DNA of 64,000 nt from Oreohelix idahoensis (GCA_024509875.1 JAMPIV010011344.1:202537-266536), one strand, 5' to 3'; shown: positions 42,064-53,388, counted from the stretch's first letter. The notes: a model not told the origin generated them from the letters alone. Made by a program: numbers and translations.

Positions 42064-43631
42064 GTGACACTCAGAACAGAAGCAAAGAACAAAGTGCTAG
42101 CAGCAAAACAGAAGTCCTGGGGGGAGTTTGGAGAGAGGCTGGAGAGGGATGCACGGGAAGGCCAGAGATTGTTCTATGGGACCCTAGGGAACATGAGGAA
42201 AGAGAGGCGGTGCCCTCTCAGGTTTATAAAGGACAGGCGGGGCAGGTTGCTTGCTGCCCCGAGGGGGGTGGTGGAGGGATGGAGAGAGTGTTTCTCAGAG
42301 CTCCTGGATGGTGAGCATGATGAAGCATCAGAGGTGATGGCCACTGGCACAGGGGAGAAAGCTAATGATGGTGGGGATGACATGGAGATGGGGGAACTGA
42401 GGGCAGCACTAGAGAAAATCAAGATGGGCACGGCAGCAGGGCATGATGGTGTGGCACCGGGGGTGGTTGAGTGCATGGGAGCATCGGGCGACCTGTTGCT
42501 CTTGAGGGTCCTGTGGGCTGCGTGGTGCGGCGGGACCATGCCAAAGGATTGGGAGATTGCCATCATAACACCAATTTTCAAAAAGGGTGACAATCGACAA
42601 TGTGGAAACCATAGAGGCGTGTCCCTTCTCGGTGTCCCTGGTAAAATCTACTCTGGAGTCCTGGAGCGGAGACTCCGACGCCTGGCTGGGCCACAATTGG
42701 ATGAGGTCCAGTGCGGATTCCGAGCAAACCGAAGTACTCAGGACCTAATCTTCACACTCAGACAGCTGAGTGAAAAGGCCCTTGAGTATAAGAGTGAGAT
42801 CCATCTTTGTTTCATAGATCTGGAAAGGCGTTTGACAGGGTCCCCTGGAGCAAACTTTGGGACTGTTTGGCAAGGAAGAATATTCCAGCACCTCTGATTC
42901 ATGCTATACAGAGCTTCTACAAGTCTTGCAGAAATTATGTGAGGACAGCAAACCATAAGTCAGAAGAGTTCAGAACCACCACTGGTGTAAGACAAGGTGA
43001 TATCCTATCACCTTACCTCTTCATACTCCTTATGGACGATGTCATCAAGGCATGTAAGGAGAGAACAAGAAAGTATTCAGTGGGGTACTGGAAGATGAGA
43101 CAGGTCTATATTTCAGAGCTGGCATTTGCTGATGATGTTGCCCTGATTGCTAAATCAGAGGCACATCTCCAATCCAACCTGCAAGTCTGGAAGGAAGAGC
43201 TGGAGAAGAGAGGGATGGTCATAAGCAGCTCTAAAACAAAATCCATGGTGATATCACGAGAAGAAAGAAAACATCAGATTAAGTTGGGAGAACAGGTCCT
43301 GGAGCAGGTCGACCACTTTGGATATCTCGGAGCTATTATAGACCGAAAGGGAGGCATCAAAGAAGAGTTGGCCACTCGAAAAGCAGCGGCTGGGAGACTT
43401 TTTCAGGCCATAAATCGTGGATTCCTCAGCAAGAAAGAGGTTGGTAAGAAAACGAGGATGGCTGTGTACCGCTCTACCTGTGTCCCGGTCTTGACATGTG
43501 GATGCGAGTCGTGGGCGGTGGCTGCAACCCACGAAAGCCAGATCCAAACCTCAGAAATGAGGTATCTGAGGAAAGTGGTTGAAGTAACAAGAAGAGACAT
43601 GGTTCGCAACCAGACGATCCGTCAAGGCTAA
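42064..43631 (+). pseudogene. LINE reverse transcriptase (copy B)
   Basis: The RT is split in two frames, 42064-42897 and 42807-43631, by loss of one A in the run at ~42826. Copy A has 'ctggaaaaggcg', here 'ctggaaaggcg'. The first part has the linker, AAGHDGVAPGVVECMG, PKDWEIAIITPIFKKGDN and CGFRANRSTQDLIF. The second has KAFDRVPWSKLW, GVRQGDILSPYLF and ELAFADDVALIAK (FADD active site). A frameshift near 43628 pushes the last ~90 codons (WFGHVCRMGEDRLPRQAW, GRPGVRWED) into another frame to 43918. Copy-specific Gly and Arg codons in the first part come from A-to-G changes, for example APGVVECMG against TPEMVKFMG in copy A. Confidence 0.85.
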
Positions 43632-43922
43632 AATCCCATCCGCTGCAGACCCAAATAGAACAGTCCCAACTAAGATGGTTTGGCCATGTCTGCAGAATGG
43701 GAGAAGATCGGCTGCCACGACAGGCATGGGAAACAAAGAGCCAGGGATCCAGACCTCCAGGACGACCCGGGGTCCGCTGGGAGGACGGCATTGGACAGTC
43801 TTTGAGGGACCGAGGGCTGGGGTGGAGCCGGGCCGGGAGAGGGACAGCTGATGGGGTGGTCTGGCGCTCTCTCTTCCAAACCTCTACACCTCACGGTAGA
43901 AGGGGAACGACTAAGTAAGTAA

Positions 43923-44140
43923 GCAAACGAACGAATGCGAAAAACAGGAACAGGATAAAAGAGCAATAATAAAGTAGAGGACACGGGTAGAAAAGAAAAG
44001 AATATAGAAAACCTCTTGCATTGGTAGTTTCTGTAGCCTTTAGTTTTCTACGATGAGGCTGTCGGCTTAGTGCACAATCTCATATTAGTAGCATTTTACG
44101 ACATACATGAGGCAATTCTGCCATCAATGGTACCTATAAC
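43923..44140. other. No recognisable feature
   Basis: Short flank after the LINE tail. It begins 'aagcaaacgaacgaatg', which could be part of the tail. Confidence 0.3.
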
Positions 44141-44149
44141 TTGTAGCGG

Positions 44150-44440
44150 TATGGCAGCTTGTGTACCCTGACAATCCCCAGAGCTATGCCAGTGGGAGAT
44201 TTACTCCTGGTAGGTTCAACCAAGCTGGACTGGTCTGCGTGGGTAGGGGTCAGACAAAAGCTGGTACTCTGGTCCTCCGGGTTTGGGGGATTTTAGCACA
44301 GGGCCGACACCCCTGTCTATGTAAAAAATCGCACATGTTACGGAAACAACAATAAATGGAAAAAACTTTGCTGCGGGACAACTGCCGTCCTGTTTTTCTT
44401 TATCTCCGCAGTGACACCCGGGAACTAGGGACAAAGGTAC
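44150..44440 (+). repeat. LINE leader-like segment
   Basis: A GC-rich stretch containing 'tgccagtgggagatttactc', 'ggtctgcgtgggtaggggtc', 'actctggtcctccgggtttg' and 'gggaactagggacaaaggta'. It looks to me like the 5' leader of an invertebrate LINE. That recognition is from memory and no adjoining ORF confirms it. Confidence 0.3.
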
Positions 44441-44634
44441 CCTGAATACCCTAATTAAAACTGAGAACTGGGTTGGACAGTGTACACTCTGTGCCAAAAA
44501 GGTGAATAAGCGGAGGCAATTAAAGTTCATCTGATAGTTTTTTTTCCCCGCACTTCGCCTAAAATACCCTAATTCTGAGAACTGGGTTGGACTACCCCCA
44601 AAAAGGTGAATAGCGGAGGCAATTAAAGTTTTCC
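44441..44634 (+). repeat. Two-copy ~80-bp direct repeat
   Basis: The block 'taccctaatt...ctgagaactgggttgga...caaaaaggtgaata-gcggaggcaattaaagtt' occurs at 44446-44530 and again at 44568-44632. The second copy lacks about 20 bases in the middle. Poly-C follows. Confidence 0.7.
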
Positions 44635-44637
44635 CCA

Positions 44638-44695
44638 CCACCCCCCCCCCCCCTTTCCCCCTGCCCCTTTCTCCCCCCCCCCCCCCCCCCCTCCC
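44638..44695. repeat. Poly-C/T tract
   Basis: About 58 bases of mostly C in two long runs. Minus-strand frames over it give polyglycine and are not genes. Confidence 0.75.
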
Positions 44696-45014
44696 CAAAA
44701 ATGTTAATGAGGGAACGGATAGAAAATCGTTCAGTCAAGCCAAGGGAAATAACCACAGTAAATTCAGTACTCAAACACTTGAAATAAAAATACTCTATAT
44801 AATGCAAAATTCGTTAAGTTCATTAGTAACGGGAATACGTACTGCTGTGTTGGAAAATATAAGGGTAACTTCTACATAGCTGTAGAAGCAGAAGTATGTA
44901 ATCAGATTTTCTTCACTCGTGACAATTATTTACTCGCAGGTTCATTTTTATCTTATTTGTCGATCGCTTCACTTGAAGCAGTCCTCTCTCTTCTTATTAT
45001 ACGTCGTTGTGGTT

Positions 45015-45270
45015 GTTCAGATAGGGAGTCGGAGTGGCTAGGAGGTATAACGTCCGGCTCTAATTCTAAAGGTACCGGGTTCGCTCCTAGTATAGGGAAT
45101 ATAAGTCATGTAATTTGTTTTTCAAAACCAGTGATTTCTAATTATGTCATACTCCCTCCTGATCTCCTGGGTAGTGAGATGCCAAGCCTTCTCGGATAAG
45201 GGTGAAAAATAGGAGGCCCCCTGTGCAAGTTGAGCACGTTAAAAATCCCTCGGCAGTTGGAAATCGTAAA
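45015..45270 (+). mobile_element. tRNA-derived SINE candidate, family 2
   Basis: The plus strand has an A-box-like 'gagtggctaggaggtataacg', then a B-box-like GGGTTCGCTCC at ~45077, spaced as in a tRNA. A body ending 'gttaaaaatccctcggcagttg' follows. The body differs from SINE family 1. Only one copy is present here, so the edges are uncertain. Confidence 0.5.
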
Positions 45271-45274
45271 GAGT

Positions 45275-46470
45275 AAGCCATGTTGCCACTGCTCTGGCAA
45301 AATTTAAAAATTAGAAAATCTACCAACCGCAAATATTTATAGAATGTTTGATTCCTGTATACATACATTGGGATCGTCAATGGTGCTACAGAGTTCGTGC
45401 ACGGTGCTGAGATCCTCCGTGTGTGGTCTAAGGGAGAAGATCGGAGCACTGATGGCTTTGTCCGTGTGCAATGACGATGGTTCTTAAAACCAAACCAATT
45501 AGATAACTGTTGACTGAAATAACATCCTCTTTGTTTGTTTCTATGTTCATACAACCATAACCGAAAGACTGTTTTTGTGGTGCTGAGTTGGCAGTGTAGT
45601 CAGTCACGATTCACTACCGTAGCGAGGCGATGGTGCCATTCGGATGGCCCTGTTTTCGATTTCCTGGTAAACCCATCACTTCTCTTACTTTCCTGTTGTC
45701 TAGATTTCTACTTCATGATTTGTTAGAGTGCCTTCAGTAACCATTGATGCACAGTATGCCACGTGCTTCTTACTCCTAGCTTTGGAACAGATTTGACGAT
45801 CCTTTAAATGCAAGCCAAGCTGGAGAAACTGGAGCTCATGAATCCAACTCATTACGTTTTGCAATGGTAGAAAAGCCACAGCGAAAGCCTAGATCTACAG
45901 TGTAGATAATACCTATTAGTCGTCAACTTGGTATTGGCTGGAAAAGAGTGAGAAGCTCAACAGTCCTAGTTACACAGTTATAACATACCCATTTATATGT
46001 AATATTTACTGTTGACTGAAATGATGTATGAGTCGTAGTTACCTACTATCTTATACGTAGCTCAGTATTTGTTGATAAGTTAGAGCTGTTTCTCATCAGT
46101 TCTCTTACATTCTCATTCCATTTGAGCCAGTCTGTTAATATTCTTTGTCTCGCTGTCTTTATGTAGCCTTCTTTCCATCTGATTTTTCTTTTTGATTTTA
46201 TTTATTTGCTTATTAGCTTTTCTTAACCATTAGTCATTAGTTATCTTAGCTGTCCATGGAATTCATATCATTCTTCTGAGAAACTACATCGCTATTTACT
46301 CCATTGATTTTGTGTATTTGTTGGCCCAGTGTCCTGGACTCACTTCCATACAATAACATTGGTTCCATATAACTTTTCAGACTTCTTTTGCTTGTGTTCA
46401 GTGACAAAGCTATGTGGCATAGGATGTTCAGCGTTTTTTGTTTTTTTTGGAATGATGTTTATGCTTGTCA
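45275..46470. other. No recognisable feature
   Basis: Non-coding, T-rich sequence. No repeat partner or domain-bearing frame was seen. Confidence 0.4.
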
Positions 46471-46479
46471 TATTCTGTT

Positions 46480-47265
46480 ATTAATCTTAGTCGATCATTT
46501 TTAAGTGCCCAAGAAGCAATAAATAATTTGTGTCATCTCTCGGTTAAAATTGGTCTCCAAATAAATGCCTCTAAAACTAAAGCTATGAACTTTTCTAACG
46601 AGACCTTTGATATCATCTTGAACGGGGAAAAACTACAGAAAGTGAAAGTTTCAATTATTTAGGCAGTAAAATGACTCAGGATGGTGACACAACAAGAGAA
46701 ATCCATACTAGAATTGCTTTGGCAGCTAGCGCCTTCAATAGATTATCTAACATTTGGAAATTACGATCATTGAATATACATACCAAGCTTCGTCTGTTTA
46801 ATTCAAATGTTATCTCAGTGTTAACATACGGCTGTGAGAGTTGGAAAATAACAAAATCATTGGAGATCAAGCTGAATACATTCGAGAACAAATGTCTTAG
46901 AAAACTCATGAACATCAGTTGGAAAGAATTCAAGACTAATCGACAAATAAGAGAAGACTCTAGGCAGAAATATGTCTCCGACTATATAAGGAAAAGACGA
47001 TGGTCATATATCGGTCATGTCCTACGAATGCAAAACAACAGAATACCACTACAGGCGCTCACTTGGGTTCCTGAGGGTAAGCGGAAAAAAGGAAGACCAA
47101 AAGAAACACTCAGAAGAACAATAATAAGAGAAGGAAGAACGTTGGGCCTAAATAATGTGCAAGAGCTAAGAGGAGTGGCGTCACAACGAACAACCTGGAG
47201 AGCACTGGTTTTTGCCTTATGCGCCGTGTTTGGCGCTTAAAGAATTTATTATTATTATTATTAAG
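46480..47265 (+). pseudogene. LINE RT C-terminal half, TTA-tailed
   Basis: 5'-truncated. The first frame carries VKIGLQINASKTKAMNFS, the RT segment after the catalytic palm. A frame break near 46655 leads into a 189-codon frame (46671-47240). That frame has VLTYGCESWKITKSLEIKLN, CLRKLMNISWKEF, RRWSYIGHVLRMQNN and WVPEGKRKKGRPKETLRRT, and ends FGA. The 3' end is a TTA repeat at 47246-47262. The family differs from the AAG-tailed and TAAG-tailed LINEs. The RT active site itself is missing. Confidence 0.8.
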
Positions 47266-47269
47266 TATT

Positions 47270-48079
47270 TAAAATGCTCTTTTAAAAAAAAATATTGGTC
47301 CTTTGATCATTATTCGGCATTCAGGTGGATTCTGTTGCTTGGAGATAACCACTGTTAGTGTTTTCTTTATGTTCGGGCTGAATCTCTTTTGTGCAGTGTC
47401 CTTTACTATAACATATTTTGTAGGTCTGTTTTCATTTTCTGCTACTAATACTATTAGTTAGTATTCGCATTATACGTAACACACTTGAGCAGAAGACAGC
47501 ACGTTCATTAAAGCCAGGTGGGCCCTTTGCTTAGAAATAACCATTGTTATTGTTTGTTAAAGTGTTCAGACTGATTCCTTTTTTCTACACATTCCTTGCT
47601 ACTGTAAGTAACATTTGTTAGGTCTCTTTGTTTTCTGCTGCTGATACTATTAATAACTTCATTATTTACAACAAATTCGGGTAAAAGAAAATACGCGTTG
47701 AAGAGGAAGCCAGATAATGTTCCAGGAAGTTTCTTTATTACATTTTTACCCCGGCATTGTCATATTTAATAGAAAGCTGTATTTATAAATACGTGAACCC
47801 TCTTTTATATAAACTGGAGAGTTCAGAGAAAGTGAAAAAAAGGTATGCTATTAGGAGTCTAGAAATATGTTCCGCCTTACACTTAAAAAAACTCGGGCTG
47901 GAAAGTGTTTTGTATAGGTTATTTGATATCTTAATGGCTATTTACCTCATCTTTGCGAATCTTCTCGAAATCGGTAAAGAACGTGGAATGGTATGCAACA
48001 GGAAATGCATCGCCGTATGTGGCCTTCGTTTTTTCTGAACACACGGTGTAATGAGGGAAGCCGTTTGTTTCCTTCTCAG
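47270..48079. other. No recognisable feature
   Basis: Non-coding sequence. A diverged internal similarity joins 47330-47460 and 47520-47650 ('aaccattgttattgttt-ttaaagt', 'ttctgct-ctgatactatta'). Confidence 0.35.
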
Positions 48080-48093
48080 GTATACTGTTTATA
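48080..48093. other. 14-bp target-site duplication, left
   Basis: GTATACTGTTTATA recurs exactly at 53015-53028, right after the TAAG tail of LINE copy C. Confidence 0.85.
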
Positions 48094-48269
48094 ACTCCGC
48101 CTCGGCCGATCCCAAGCCCGGCTGAAAAAGGAAGAGGGCCGCCTGCATGGAGGCCGTAAGGAGGCAACCCCTCGTTCATGCAAAGGCACAACAGGCCAAT
48201 CACATGTTTGCCTTAAAACATGATTACACGAAATGCAAGAGAGAAAACCGGAATGATTCTAAATGCGAC

Positions 48270-49778
48270 GAACTGGGACGGACTACGACTTATGGAACAT
48301 GGAATGTAAGGAATATACATGGGAAGGAAGAGGAGCTGGTGGAAGAGATGGGAAAAGCAAAACTATAAATCCTGACTTTAACAGAAACGAAGAAAAAAGG
48401 GACAAGGAGTTATGGACCTCGATGGTGACACGCTGCTCTACAGTGGTGTCCCCACAACTGAAAGAGCTAAAGAGGGCATTGATTGTATTGTGACAAAAAA
48501 CCAAAAGGATAATATCAAGGGATGGAACTTTGTCTCGGAACGCATTATGGTCCTAAAACTAAAAGAAGGAGAAACCATAGTCAACCTAGTCATTGTGTAT
48601 GGGCCAAATGAGGATGAGAGAGCAGATGTCAAGGAGGAATTCTTCGAGCTGCTTCAAAGGACAGTGGACGACGGCCTAGATGAAATTGTACTGATCGGAG
48701 ATTTCAATGCCAGAGTTGGAAATGACCATGCTAGATGGGGTGGAGTTATCGGAAGGTATGGAGAAGATACTTTTAATGACAATGGAAAGCGACTCCTTAG
48801 ATTATGCACTGAGCAGAATCTAATCATTACAGCACAAAGTTCCCCCATAAGCGTATACATGCATACATTAGATGTGAACCAACAAAGAATGAGACATCAG
48901 CGATCGACTGTGCCATCGTTAGGAATAGCTCATTCAAGTATGTCCGGAATGCCAAGCGTCTGGAGGGGGCCAGTGATCACTGACTGCTAACAAAAGAACA
49001 TCTGAAAGAGTTACTCGATCTAGGAATTGCCGTTCATCACGCAAGAAGCTAAGTAAACGAACAGGAGAAATGAGCATTAAAACCTACAAGCTGAGGGAGC
49101 CAGAGGTTAAGAGCAGATATCTGGGGCTTATTGCCACAGCAGTGAGAAACACAGAAGAACAACCTGATGATCTGGAAACCCTCTGGCTTAAATTCAATTA
49201 TACCATAAAGACAGCTGCTGCAGAAGCATGTGGTGAAGTCCGACTTGGAAAAAAAGAGAAAGAAAATACCTTGGTGGACAGAGGAAGTCAAAGAGAAAAT
49301 ATGAGAGAAGAAAAAGGCATGGAAACAATACTTAGGATCTAAAAACACAGCAGGAAAAAAACAGAGAAATATGAAGTATGTGATACTAAGAACTGAAGCA
49401 AAGAACTAGGTGCTAGCAGCAAAACAAAAGTCCTGGGACGTATCTGGAGAAAAGCTAGAAAAAGATGCTCAAGAAAACCAGAAATTGTTCTACAAGACCC
49501 TAAAGAACACGAGGAAGGAAAAACAGTGCCCTCTTAAATTTATAAAGGACAAGCAAGGCAAATTGCTTACTGCCCCAGAGGAAGTAATGGAAAGATGGAA
49601 AGAATATTTCCCAGAACTCCTTGATGGTGAGCAAGGTCAAGCATCAGAAATGATAACCATTAGCACAGAAGAGGAAACCAATGGTGGTGAAGATGGTATA
49701 AAGCTGGAAGAACTGAAGGCAGCACTGGAGAAAATCAAGATGGGCAAAGCAACAGGGCAAGGTGGTATAAAACCATAA
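48270..49778 (+). pseudogene. LINE endonuclease and RT start (copy C)
   Basis: The pieces in order: GTWNVRNIHGKEEELVEEM (48290), then MDLDGDTLLYSGVPTTERA through VIVYGPNEDERADV, LIGDFNARVG and GRYGEDTFNDNGK in the 48412-48990 frame. Next comes a linker frame with KTAAAEACGEVRLGKK (49070-49342), then AAKQKSWDVSGEKLEKD and ALEKIKMGKATGQGG (49410-49778). The SDH end of the endonuclease is damaged near 48975. At least four frameshifts separate the pieces. Confidence 0.8.
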
Positions 49779-49947
49779 ATAGTTAAGTACATAAGAGCAG
49801 CAGGCAACCTATTACTCCTGAGTGTCCTACGGGCAGCGTGGTGCAACAAGACCATACCAAAGGATTAGAGCCATCATGACACCGATTTTCAAGAAGGATG
49901 ACAACCGATAATGTGGAAACCATAGAGGCATATCCCTTCTCAGTGTC

Positions 49948-49952
49948 CCTGG
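49948..49952. other. 5-bp target-site duplication (CCTGG), left
   Basis: CCTGG, part of the LINE codons for VPGK, precedes solo LTR III and recurs at 51860-51864, where the LINE sequence resumes with '-taaaatctac'. Confidence 0.85.
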
Positions 49953-51859
49953 TGTCGTAAAACGTGTGTGTAAACCCACTTCTTTGTTAATACATATGCA
50001 CAGCCAATCCACGTTCAACAGACTGAGGCAGATTAAATTACACGAAGTATACGCCATCTTGTTCCCGCAAGATGGCGGCAGACAGAATAAAATTAGGCAT
50101 AAGCCCTGTTTTTCGGAAATGGGTCATGGAAAGTACGAAATCGTCGGCAATAAAAATGTACCAAATCGTCGAGAACCAATCAAAAGAGTTCCTTACGCAC
50201 TGGCAGATTCCCTGCGTCTACCTATATAAACGAGCGCATTTTATTTAAAAAAAACACACACACAATCAAACACGAAGCCAGCCAGACCGACTGGGGGAAG
50301 AGAAAGCTGTCAAGATTGATTTATTGCTTATCTGCGTGACCGGGCACTCTTGCATCACTAAAGTCGAGTCCAAATCTGGCTTGTGTTAATCTTAGAGGGT
50401 AGGTAAACTTACTATAAACTTGTAGGAGAATAGGCCTACATCAGATATATAATGATTGCATTTTTTGTGTGTCATTTATACTACATAAACCTGTATATAT
50501 TTAATATATTTTGTTTTATTATGAATGTATCAGGTATACTGATTGTATCTTGGGGAATTAGGTATAATGATTGTACTTCCTGATCTGATTGATGAAGACG
50601 AAAACCAATCCGAAATATAACCAAATGTCCTTGTTAGGACTCATATAACTCCACACTGAAATATAACCAAACAGTCCTTGTTAGGACTCATATAATTCCA
50701 CTCTGAAATATAACCACTCATATAATTCCAACCTGAATATAACCTATGACTATATCATGTATAATGATTGTATGTTATAGTATCATGTATAATGATTGTT
50801 TATGACTGTTGAAGAAGGAAACCACCAGAAAATAGCCTACATATAGCCTGTATATATTTAATATAACTTTTTGTTTTACTATGAATGTATCAGGTGAACT
50901 GATTATATCTTGGGAAATTAGGTATAATGATTGTATTTCCTGGTGTGATTGTTGAAGAAGAAAACCAACCCGAAATATAACCTAACAGTCCTTGTTAGGA
51001 CTCATATAACTACAACAGTATTGTTAGGATATATTTTACCAGCCAATAAAGCACTTATCAGATATGGCCTGGTATATTATAGGTGGAAGGAAACGGTTGT
51101 ATCATACGGTGTACAAATTATTGGATGTATTGAATTATTAGAAAGAACGTTTTGCAAGTAGACACATGTCTTGTCTCGCTATTGCTAAATCACACTGAGC
51201 CATGTTGTCATTCATCCTACATGCAGACACCTGAGACACGCTCATCTCATATACACTAGAAATAGGTGGGCTTGATGACAGAAATTAACCCCTATTTTTG
51301 CCTTGTTACAGGTTTATTCGTGTCATCCAACCTGAGGTCGTATGTTCGAGTCAATCCAGCTGCCTGGAACTTCGCAGGAGCACAGTGATTGTACCGGAGC
51401 TACATCCTTAGTACCCCTCAGTCTTGGGTGGGCTAAAGGAACGATCATCAGCGGGTGTTGTGTGCAACAAATTAGGAAGGACAGAACTGTTCTAAGAGAT
51501 GAGTACACAAATCCATTGCATTCCATCTTCCAACATCTACCTTTCAGCACAAGAGTAGATAGTGTATATACTCGTACTTAATAAATAAGGAAATTGTATT
51601 TGAACGACTTGTCAAGTTTATAATTGTTAAGTGAAATATGTTTCCTTGTTTTAATATCACAGTTAGTTACACAGCGGGATGGCATTTTATGACTGTCTCC
51701 TCTCTACTAATTTTTCGAGATCGGATCATTCACAGCCGTAACTAATTTGTGATACCAGTAGTTCTCTCATGCACTGGGACTTTACCATTTTCTTGCAGAA
51801 ATTATATTTCTGTATTGTCAGTACTATACTGATCCTAGATATAAAAACCTCACGCTACA
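49953..51859 (+). repeat. Solo LTR III (1907 bp) inside LINE copy C
   Basis: Starts TGTCGTAAAACG and ends CGCTACA, with TSD CCTGG. The start resembles the 8.5-kb Gypsy LTR (TGTCGTGAAATA). A TATA-like 'cctatataaacgagcg' lies at 50220. Internally, about 50489-50690 is duplicated at 50849-51020, and the segment 'aggactcatataa' recurs five times. No coding region. Orientation is inferred from the start and the TATA. Confidence 0.85.
50489..51020 (+). repeat. Internal direct duplication in solo LTR III
   Basis: The ~170-200-bp block from 'cctgtatatatttaatata' through 'cttgttaggactcatataac' occurs twice, ~360 bases apart. Short 'gaaatataacc' repeats lie between. Confidence 0.7.
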
Positions 51860-51864
51860 CCTGG
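51860..51864. other. 5-bp target-site duplication (CCTGG), right
   Basis: Exact repeat of 49948-49952 at the LINE side of the LTR end. Confidence 0.85.
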
Positions 51865-53010
51865 TAAAATCTACTATAGAATCCTGGAGCAGAGACTCAG
51901 ACGCTCTGCTAGGCCACAAATGGATGAGGTCCAATGTGGCTTCCGAGCAAACCGAAGTACTCAAGACCTAATCTTTACACTCAGGCAGCCGAGTGAAAAG
52001 GCCCTTGAGTATAAGAGTGAAATGCATCTTTGTTTCTTTGATCTGGAAAGGGCGTTTGACAAGGTCCCCTGGAGCAAACTTTGGGACTGTTTGGCAAGAA
52101 AGAGCATTCCAGCACCTCTGATTCATGCTATACAGAGCTTCTACAAGTCTTGCAGAAATTATGTGAGGACGGCAAACCATAAGTCAGAAGAGTTCAGGAC
52201 CACCACTGTTGTAAGACAAGGTGATATCCTGTCACCTTATCTTTTCATACTCCTTATGGGAGAGGACAAGAAGGTATTCGATTGGGTACTGGAAGATGAG
52301 ACAGGTCTGTATTTCAGAGCTGGCATTTGCTGATGATGTTGCCCTGATTGCTAAATCAGAGGCACATCTTCAATCCAACCTGCAAGTCTGGAAGGAAGAG
52401 CTGGAGAAGAGAGGGATGGTCATCAGCAGCTCTAAAACAAAATCCATGGTGATATCACGAAAGGAAAGAAGGCATCAGATTAAGCTGGGAGAACAGATCC
52501 TGAAACAGGTCAACCACTTTAAATACCTCAGAGCTGTCTTAGACCAGAAGGGAAACTTCAAAGAAGAGTTGGCTACCCGAAGAGCACGTATGGATGCGAG
52601 TCATGGGCAATAACTACAACCCACAAAAGCCAGATCAAAACCTCAGAAATGAGGTATCTTAGGAAGGTGTTTGCAGTAACATGAAGAGACATGGTCCGCA
52701 ACCAGACGATACGTCAAGGCCTAAAAACCCAACTCCTGCAGACCCAAGTAGAACAGTCAGAACTAAGATGGTTTGGCCATGTCTGCAGAATGGGAGAAGA
52801 TCGGATACCACGCAAGCATGGGAAACTAAAAGCCAGGGATCCAGACCTCCAGGACGACCAAGAGTCCGCTGGGAGGACAACATTAGTCAATCTTTGAAGG
52901 ACCGAGGACTAGAATTGAACCAGGCCAGGCGGAAGACAGCCGAAAGGATAGTATGGCGCTCTCTCTTCCAAATCTTTACATCTCACGGTAGAAGAGGAAA
53001 GAGTAATTAA
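51865..53010 (+). pseudogene. LINE reverse transcriptase remainder (copy C)
   Basis: Resumes the RT after the solo LTR: CGFRANRSTQDLIFTLRQ, FFDLERAFDKVPWSKLW and VVRQGDILSPYLFILLM (51920-52333). The next frame has VCISELAFADDVALIAK (FADD) and KTKSMVISRKE (52221-52613). About 20 codons around DDVIKACKE are lost at 52257. A larger deletion near 52590 removes the segment that copies A and B carry between TRKAA and CESWA. The tail (ELRWFGHVCRMGEDRIPR, GRPRVRWEDNISQSLKD) follows in two frames to 53010. Confidence 0.85.
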
Positions 53011-53014
53011 GTAA

Positions 53015-53028
53015 GTATACTGTTTATA
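53015..53028. other. 14-bp target-site duplication, right
   Basis: Exact repeat of 48080-48093. Confidence 0.85.
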
Positions 53029-53183
53029 GTTTAATTCTGTCTGCCTGCCTGCATGTCTCTGTTCTGTGTTTCTGTATGTCTATTTATATAATCTAATCTG
53101 TCTTTCCGTATGTCTGTTTGTCCGTCTGCCTACATGTCTATGTCTTGTCTTTCTCTGTGTGTGTCTGTTTATTTATTCTAACG

Positions 53184-53388
<205 letters not shown>

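Larger units (their letters stand above)
40761..43922 (+). mobile_element. APE-type LINE, copy B, nearly full length
   Basis: About 3.16 kb. The left edge is set by analogy with copy C, where a TSD fixes it 17 nt before 'cccaagcccgg'. The right end is the TAAG tail at 43911-43920. It encodes an AP endonuclease and a reverse transcriptase in one long gene broken by about four small frameshifts. I could not find a TSD. Parts of this copy (42110-42560, 42630-42700, 43480-43540, 43770-43870) carry dense A-to-G changes relative to copies A and C. Confidence 0.8.
48094..53014 (+). mobile_element. APE-type LINE, copy C, full length, split by a solo LTR
   Basis: It is bounded by the 14-bp TSD. It contains the same 5' leader ('cccaagcccggctgaaaaag') and coding order as copy B. 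Removing the solo LTR (49953-51859) and one TSD copy leaves about 3.0 kb, which gives the family's full length. Coding capacity is broken by several stops and frameshifts and by a deletion after 52590. It is more decayed than copies A and B. Confidence 0.88.

Noticed and set aside
42110..43870. G-rich blocks of LINE copy B explained by GC-biased gene conversion or a different subfamily
   Set aside because: The changes are almost only A-to-G on one strand with very few T-to-C, and they are patchy. I keep the subfamily explanation as the main test of the editing idea.
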